Of a DNA stretch of 33,399 nt, positions 31,011 to 33,399 are shown piece by piece. Under the pieces are notes generated by a model. It saw only the letters and a program-made list of their open reading frames with translations, did not search any database and was not told the origin of the DNA. The stretch is from Rhizobium sp. Leaf453 (GTDB taxonomy: Bacteria; Pseudomonadota; Alphaproteobacteria; Rhizobiales; Rhizobiaceae), in NCBI RefSeq assembly GCF_001425605.1, contig NZ_LMRG01000014.1, positions 960-34,358 on the forward strand, read 5' to 3'. Positions within the stretch are counted from its first letter, which is position 1. Each line of letters starts with the position of its first letter. Made by a program: the position numbers and the translations under genes.

Positions 31011-31232
31011 TCAGTTGGATTTTGATCGTTTGGCAAGCAGCGCAGATGTTACCGAAATCCGGTCGGCTTGCTCCTTGGCGAGCCGTGCCTCGCGCAGCCT
31101 GACAGTTTTGGCAGCGCGCGCCTGGGCCATGGGTTTGACCTCTTCCGCATTGTTCTTGGCGAAGAACTCTGTCTGGAGATTGCCGAAGGCCGTCTCGGCC
31201 TGCTGGCGAGATTTACTATATGTCTCTGTCAT
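31011..31232 (-). CDS. Small charged helical hypothetical protein
   Basis: A 73-residue protein starting MTETYSKSRQQAETAFGNLQ, with GAGGAAATTC before the ATG at 31232. It is a predicted helix rich in Lys, Arg, Glu and Ala, with a region AKTVRLREARLAKEQADRIS. Similar short proteins are widespread in Rhizobiaceae, often near cold-shock and stress genes, but their role is unknown. It lies after the cspA-like gene and its terminator, so it probably has its own promoter or is read through at low level. Confidence 0.75.
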   Translation of the reverse strand: MTETYSKSRQQAETAFGNLQTEFFAKNNAEEVKPMAQARAAKTVRLREARLAKEQADRISVTSALLAKRSKSN

Positions 31233-31271
31233 TGAATTTCCTCGATGCTGGCTATGACGCCGAAACGAAAA

Positions 31272-31294
31272 AGGCCAGGCGAATTGCCTGGCCT
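31272..31294 (-). terminator. Rho-independent terminator of the cold-shock gene
   Basis: AGGCCAGGC (31272-31280) and GCCTGGCCT (31286-31294) form a 9-bp stem with a 5-base loop; on the minus strand TTTTTCGTTTCG follows. It lies about 62 bases after the stop of the cold-shock gene at 31357, just before the small gene at 31011-31232. Confidence 0.85.
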
Positions 31295-31356
31295 CAAACT
31301 GATAATTGCTCCCGGCGATGCCAGTACATCCGTGGTCAAAGGGAAGCAGATATCTA

Positions 31357-31566
31357 TTAAGCGTTCTGCAGATTGCAGGCCGACATCTTGCCCGACTTGC
31401 TGTCGCGCTCGAGTTCAAAGCCGATCTTCTGGCCTTCGACCAGCTCGCGCATTCCGGCGCGCTCGACGGCAGAAATATGAACGAAGGCGTCAGCGCCGCC
31501 GTTGTCAGGCTGGATGAAGCCAAAGCCCTTGGTGGAATTGAACCATTTTACTGTGCCAGTGGTCAT
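31357..31566 (-). CDS. Cold-shock protein (CspA family)
   Basis: A 69-residue OB-fold nucleic-acid-binding protein starting [20 protein letters not shown] at ATG 31566 (AAAGGG upstream; the GTG or other earlier starts are weaker). RNP1 is [11 protein letters not shown]2 is [13 protein letters not shown]. It binds single-stranded RNA and acts as an RNA chaperone; expression is often controlled by its long 5' leader. The leader region 31567-31886 is A/T-rich, as expected. Followed by a strong terminator. Confidence 0.93.
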   Translation of the reverse strand: MTTGTVKWFNSTKGFGFIQPDNGGADAFVHISAVERAGMRELVEGQKIGFELERDSKSGKMSACNLQNA

Positions 31567-31886
31567 GATGAACCCTTTCAAAGCATAGAGTGAGGGACTG
31601 CGGAGCGGGTGCCTCGCAGATAAAAACCGACTATTTTTGAAAGAGAAGTTCGCTTAGAGCGCGGTGCCAATCGCGCGGTAGACAAAGCTCGGCAAGCAAA
31701 AGATCGATGATGCATCAATACGCGAGTTGTAATGCTCAGTCAACGATTAGTTTTTGACAGCCATCGAATGCTCTCATGGGTTGCATACCCCTCAATGTAG
31801 AAGTAAACGGGAACGGCCATGTGCCGGATGCATTAAGCGTTTTTTTTCAAACCACAACAGGAAGAACGGACGTGGGTCGCTCGGCA
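31567..31886. other. Upstream region of the cold-shock gene
   Basis: 320 bases with no supported gene; a plus-strand frame at 31776-31985 has no ribosome site. The part next to the cold-shock start is A/T-rich (TTTTTATCTGCGAGGCACC on the minus strand), compatible with a long cold-shock leader RNA. The far end is the 3' end of the gene at 31887-32206. Confidence 0.4.
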
Positions 31887-32206
31887 TTACCTAACACGTC
31901 CGCGACCGGGCCCACCAGAAGGGGAACCTCTACGAATGAACAGCCCGTCCCGTTCTTTAAGCGCAGACTGAATCTGGTCGATTGAGACACGCTCATCCTT
32001 CCCTGGTAATTGTCGAAAAGCCGGCTTTGAATCGACCGCATAAAAGTCAGATGCCCACGCGCCACGGATGGCCCGCTTTTCATCGACTGACAGAGAAGGC
32101 GATATCACGACATCGATCGGCCGCCGGAGTTGCATGCCTCGCATCAATACGACGGGCCGATGGTAACTGCATATTCGATCGCCTGCTGCAAGATGGCGTT
32201 TTCCAT
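31887..32206 (-). pseudogene. Small hypothetical gene, probably frameshifted
   Basis: From ATG 32206 (GAGG eight bases upstream) the frame reads MENAILQQAIEYAVTIGPSY and stops at a TGA overlapping an ATG at 32144. A second frame from that ATG continues MRGMQLRRPIDVVISPSLSV, EKRAIRGAWASDFYAVDSKP and AFRQLPGKDERVSIDQIQSA. Residues VVL before this ATG join the first frame if one base is restored in the CCC run just before the break (GGCCCC to GGCCC), giving one protein of about 106 residues. The length (320 bases) is one short of a multiple of three, as expected. The downstream part looks like a small rhizobial protein of unknown role. The two pieces could instead be two genes. It starts nine bases after the broken DUF982 gene. 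Confidence 0.5.
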
Positions 32207-32215
32207 GACATCGCC

Positions 32216-32502
32216 TCATTGGACGTGGGGATCGCGGTCGCGTCGCATGCGAAAGGCAGCAATCGCTGGTGTTTCGGGAGCCAGCAGATCATGCATCGCC
32301 GCAAATGCTGCGAAGAGGCCGGGTGCCGTCTCTGCTTCGATGTCCCCGTGAAGAGCCGCCTGACACGCCTTCAGGGCAACCGAGTGTGCCGTGTCGCTGA
32401 ACGATGTCGGCCACTCAGCAAGGTGTCGGTAAGCGTCCATGACGCAGCGAACTTGGGCGGGGATCCCAGACCGACAAGAATGGTGACTGGTTTTCTGAAC
32501 AT
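32216..32502 (-). pseudogene. DUF982 gene with one-base frameshift
   Basis: ATG 32502 (AGGAAACCCGAT upstream) starts MFRKPVTILVGLGSP. The frame then goes wrong (PKFAASW), while the neighbouring frame carries the rest of a DUF982 domain: AQVRCVMDAYRHLAEWPTSF, AHSVALKACQAALHGDIEAE and TAPGLFAAFAAMHDLLAPE to the stop at 32216. Restoring one base at the TCCCCGCCC run (32456-32465) joins them as GLGxPAQVRCV. The total of 287 bases is one short of a multiple of three. DUF982 is a short domain of unknown function common in Rhizobiaceae. The loss is of one base in a C-run, so a sequence error must be considered. Confidence 0.75.
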
Positions 32503-32544
32503 ATCGGGTTTCCTCGCTCTCTCCTCCCAACCCGGAATGCTGAC

Positions 32545-32566
32545 GGGCGCCATCGCGATGGCGCCC
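32545..32566 (-). terminator. Perfect 22-base palindrome after the Hsp20 gene
   Basis: The 11-base arm GGGCGCCATCG is followed directly by its complement CGATGGCGCCC. It folds into a strong hairpin with a four-base loop, 26 bases after the Hsp20 stop and before the DUF982 start. No T-tract follows, so termination efficiency is uncertain. Confidence 0.6.
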
Positions 32567-32591
32567 TTGGCTGACTGAATGAACTCAAAGA

Positions 32592-33065
32592 TCAAGCCGC
32601 CTTCTGCGCCTCGATCCGTGCTGGAGCGACCGACGTCAATCCAGACGTGGCCTCGATTGAAATCTTCCGCGGTTTCATGGCCTCCGGGATCTCACGGACT
32701 AGCTCGATCGACAGGAGACCGTTGTTCAATTCCGCTCCGTTCACGCGGACATGATCGGCAAGCTCGAAACGGTGTTCGAATGGGCGTCCGGCGATGCCGC
32801 GGTGCAGGTAGCCATCTGCGGGCACTTCCTGCTTCTTGCCAGTGACCGTCAGAAGATTGGACTGGAAGGTGATATCAAGATCGTCCTGGCTAAAGCCGGC
32901 CACCGCGATCGAAATCCGGTATGTATCATCATCCGTTTTGACGATGTCGTAAGGCGGCCAGTCATTGGTCGACCTGGCGCGCTGGGCGTTTTCCAAAAGA
33001 TTGAAAATCCGGTCGAAACCAACGCTCGAGCGGTAGAGGGGTGCGTAGTCATAAGATGTTGCCAT
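32592..33065 (-). CDS. Small heat-shock protein (Hsp20/IbpA-like)
   Basis: A 157-residue ATP-independent chaperone. ATG 33065 gives MATSYDYAPLYRSSVGFDRI and has AAGGAGG eight bases upstream; an ATG six bases earlier is too close to it. The alpha-crystallin domain covers about 35-135: NDWPPYDIVKTDDDTYRISI, AGFSQDDLDITF, RPFEHRFELADHVRV, and the family signature GAELNNGLLSIEL. This is the class A type found in several copies in rhizobia. It binds unfolding proteins as large oligomers. The mRNA leader carries a ROSE-like RNA thermometer that hides the ribosome site, so it is made mainly at high temperature. Confidence 0.95.
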   Translation of the reverse strand: MATSYDYAPLYRSSVGFDRIFNLLENAQRARSTNDWPPYDIVKTDDDTYRISIAVAGFSQDDLDITFQSNLLTVTGKKQEVPADGYLHRGIAGRPFEHRFELADHVRVNGAELNNGLLSIELVREIPEAMKPRKISIEATSGLTSVAPARIEAQKAA

Positions 33066-33067
33066 AG

Positions 33068-33150
33068 CCATATCCTCCTTGAAGCAACATGGGTACGGGA
33101 GTGCCAAAAGCGGCGTTCCCGGCGAAGCCAGCCCTGTCTCAGCGGCTGGC
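33068..33150 (-). promoter_or_regulatory. ROSE-type RNA thermometer
   Basis: Three successive hairpins in the Hsp20 leader (minus strand). First: GCCAGCC (33144-33150) with GGCTGGC (33127-33133), 10-base loop. Second: CGGGAACGCC paired imperfectly with GGCACTCCCG (33096-33121). Last (33068-33092): CCAUG-UUGCU-UCAAGG-AGGAU-AUGG, where UUGCU pairs with AGGAU, the ribosome site, through U-U and G-G mismatches, and CCAU with AUGG below it, with a bulged G. UUGCU facing the Shine-Dalgarno sequence is the defining ROSE feature. It melts on heat shock. Confidence 0.8.
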
Positions 33151-33200
33151 GGGAAACGATTTGGTTTTGCGATTTTCTGATTCAAGATCTGATGGAAAAA

Positions 33201-33231
33201 ATATTTGCCGCCCCCAGCGTGCCCTCGTCAA
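33201..33231 (-). promoter_or_regulatory. Possible promoter of the Hsp20 gene
   Basis: Minus strand: TTGACG (33226-33231), an 18-base spacer and CAAATAT (33201-33207), an RpoH- or sigma-70-like arrangement upstream of the ROSE leader. The -35 overlaps the stop of the small gene at 33228. Confidence 0.35.
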
Positions 33232-33386
33232 TGGACAGACCTGCTGATCACCCGGTGTGGGTATGCCGCCTTGAACTGCGCAAGCATCGCGCACGCTTGC
33301 TGCAGAACCCGCTCGGTCGTCTCAGGATTGTCGCGCGCAAGTTCGTCGGCGTTCAAGCGGATCGCTTGCGCTACATTAGCCGACAT
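33228..33386 (-). CDS. Small hypothetical protein at the right edge
   Basis: A 52-residue frame from ATG 33386: MSANVAQAIRLNADELARDN, PETTERVLQQACAMLAQFKA and a short end. It is helical and protein-like. The frame stays open to the window edge, so the gene may start outside. No family is recognised. Confidence 0.5.
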   Translation of the reverse strand: MSANVAQAIRLNADELARDNPETTERVLQQACAMLAQFKAAYPHRVISRSVH

Positions 33387-33399
33387 CACAGCAAAACGG

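Noticed and set aside
31776..31985. Plus-strand 69-codon frame
   Set aside because: No ribosome site, and it overlaps the better-supported minus-strand gene at 31887.

Overview
The window looks like chromosomal (or chromid) DNA of an alphaproteobacterium of the Rhizobiaceae (Rhizobium/Agrobacterium type). Reasons: BA14K-motif proteins, DUF982, DUF6481 and DUF1236 proteins, EcfG-like promoters, a ROSE-type thermometer before an Hsp20 gene, several LysR/MarR/ROK-controlled sugar operons, and moderately high GC. I see no tRNA, rRNA, insertion sequence, phage gene or CRISPR array. The assignment rests on recognised families, not on a search.

Region 1 (1-6517) holds small envelope and hypothetical genes around a NarL-type histidine kinase/response regulator pair. 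Three genes have promoters of the form GGAAC-N16-NGTT (EcfG, general stress response). Two of these promoters also have a GACT-N2-AGTC palindrome just upstream, a possible target of the response regulator.

Region 2 (7156-14143) is a minus-strand sugar-acid operon: a COG4091 oxidoreductase, an ABM-fold protein, a GarR-like reductase, a DctPQM TRAP transporter and a gluconokinase, with a convergent LysR gene. The substrate is unknown; the gene set suggests uptake, oxidation/reduction and phosphorylation of an aldonate-like acid.

Region 3 (14693-20110) has a lone GMC oxidoreductase, an exported alpha/beta hydrolase divergent from its probable MarR repressor (two TTATCGCGATAW sites between them), and an SDR/NTF2-like pair divergent from a LysR gene.

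Region 4 (20424-29271) is a sugar ABC operon (TIM-barrel isomerase, periplasmic binding protein, Gfo/Idh/MocA dehydrogenase strongly reminiscent of levoglucosan dehydrogenase, RbsA-like ATPase, RbsC-like permease, ABM-fold protein). Divergent from it are a ROK regulator whose sugar-binding and catalytic residues are lost and a paralogue of the binding protein that lacks any signal peptide. I infer that this cytoplasmic binding protein does the ligand sensing for the degenerate ROK protein; it is the best candidate here for an undescribed system.

Region 5 (29638-33399) contains an HNH protein, small rhizobial genes, a cold-shock gene and an Hsp20 gene under a ROSE-like element. Three small genes are broken: an amber codon in a DUF6481 gene, and single-base frameshifts in C-runs in a DUF982 gene and its neighbour. 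These are either local gene decay or sequence errors.
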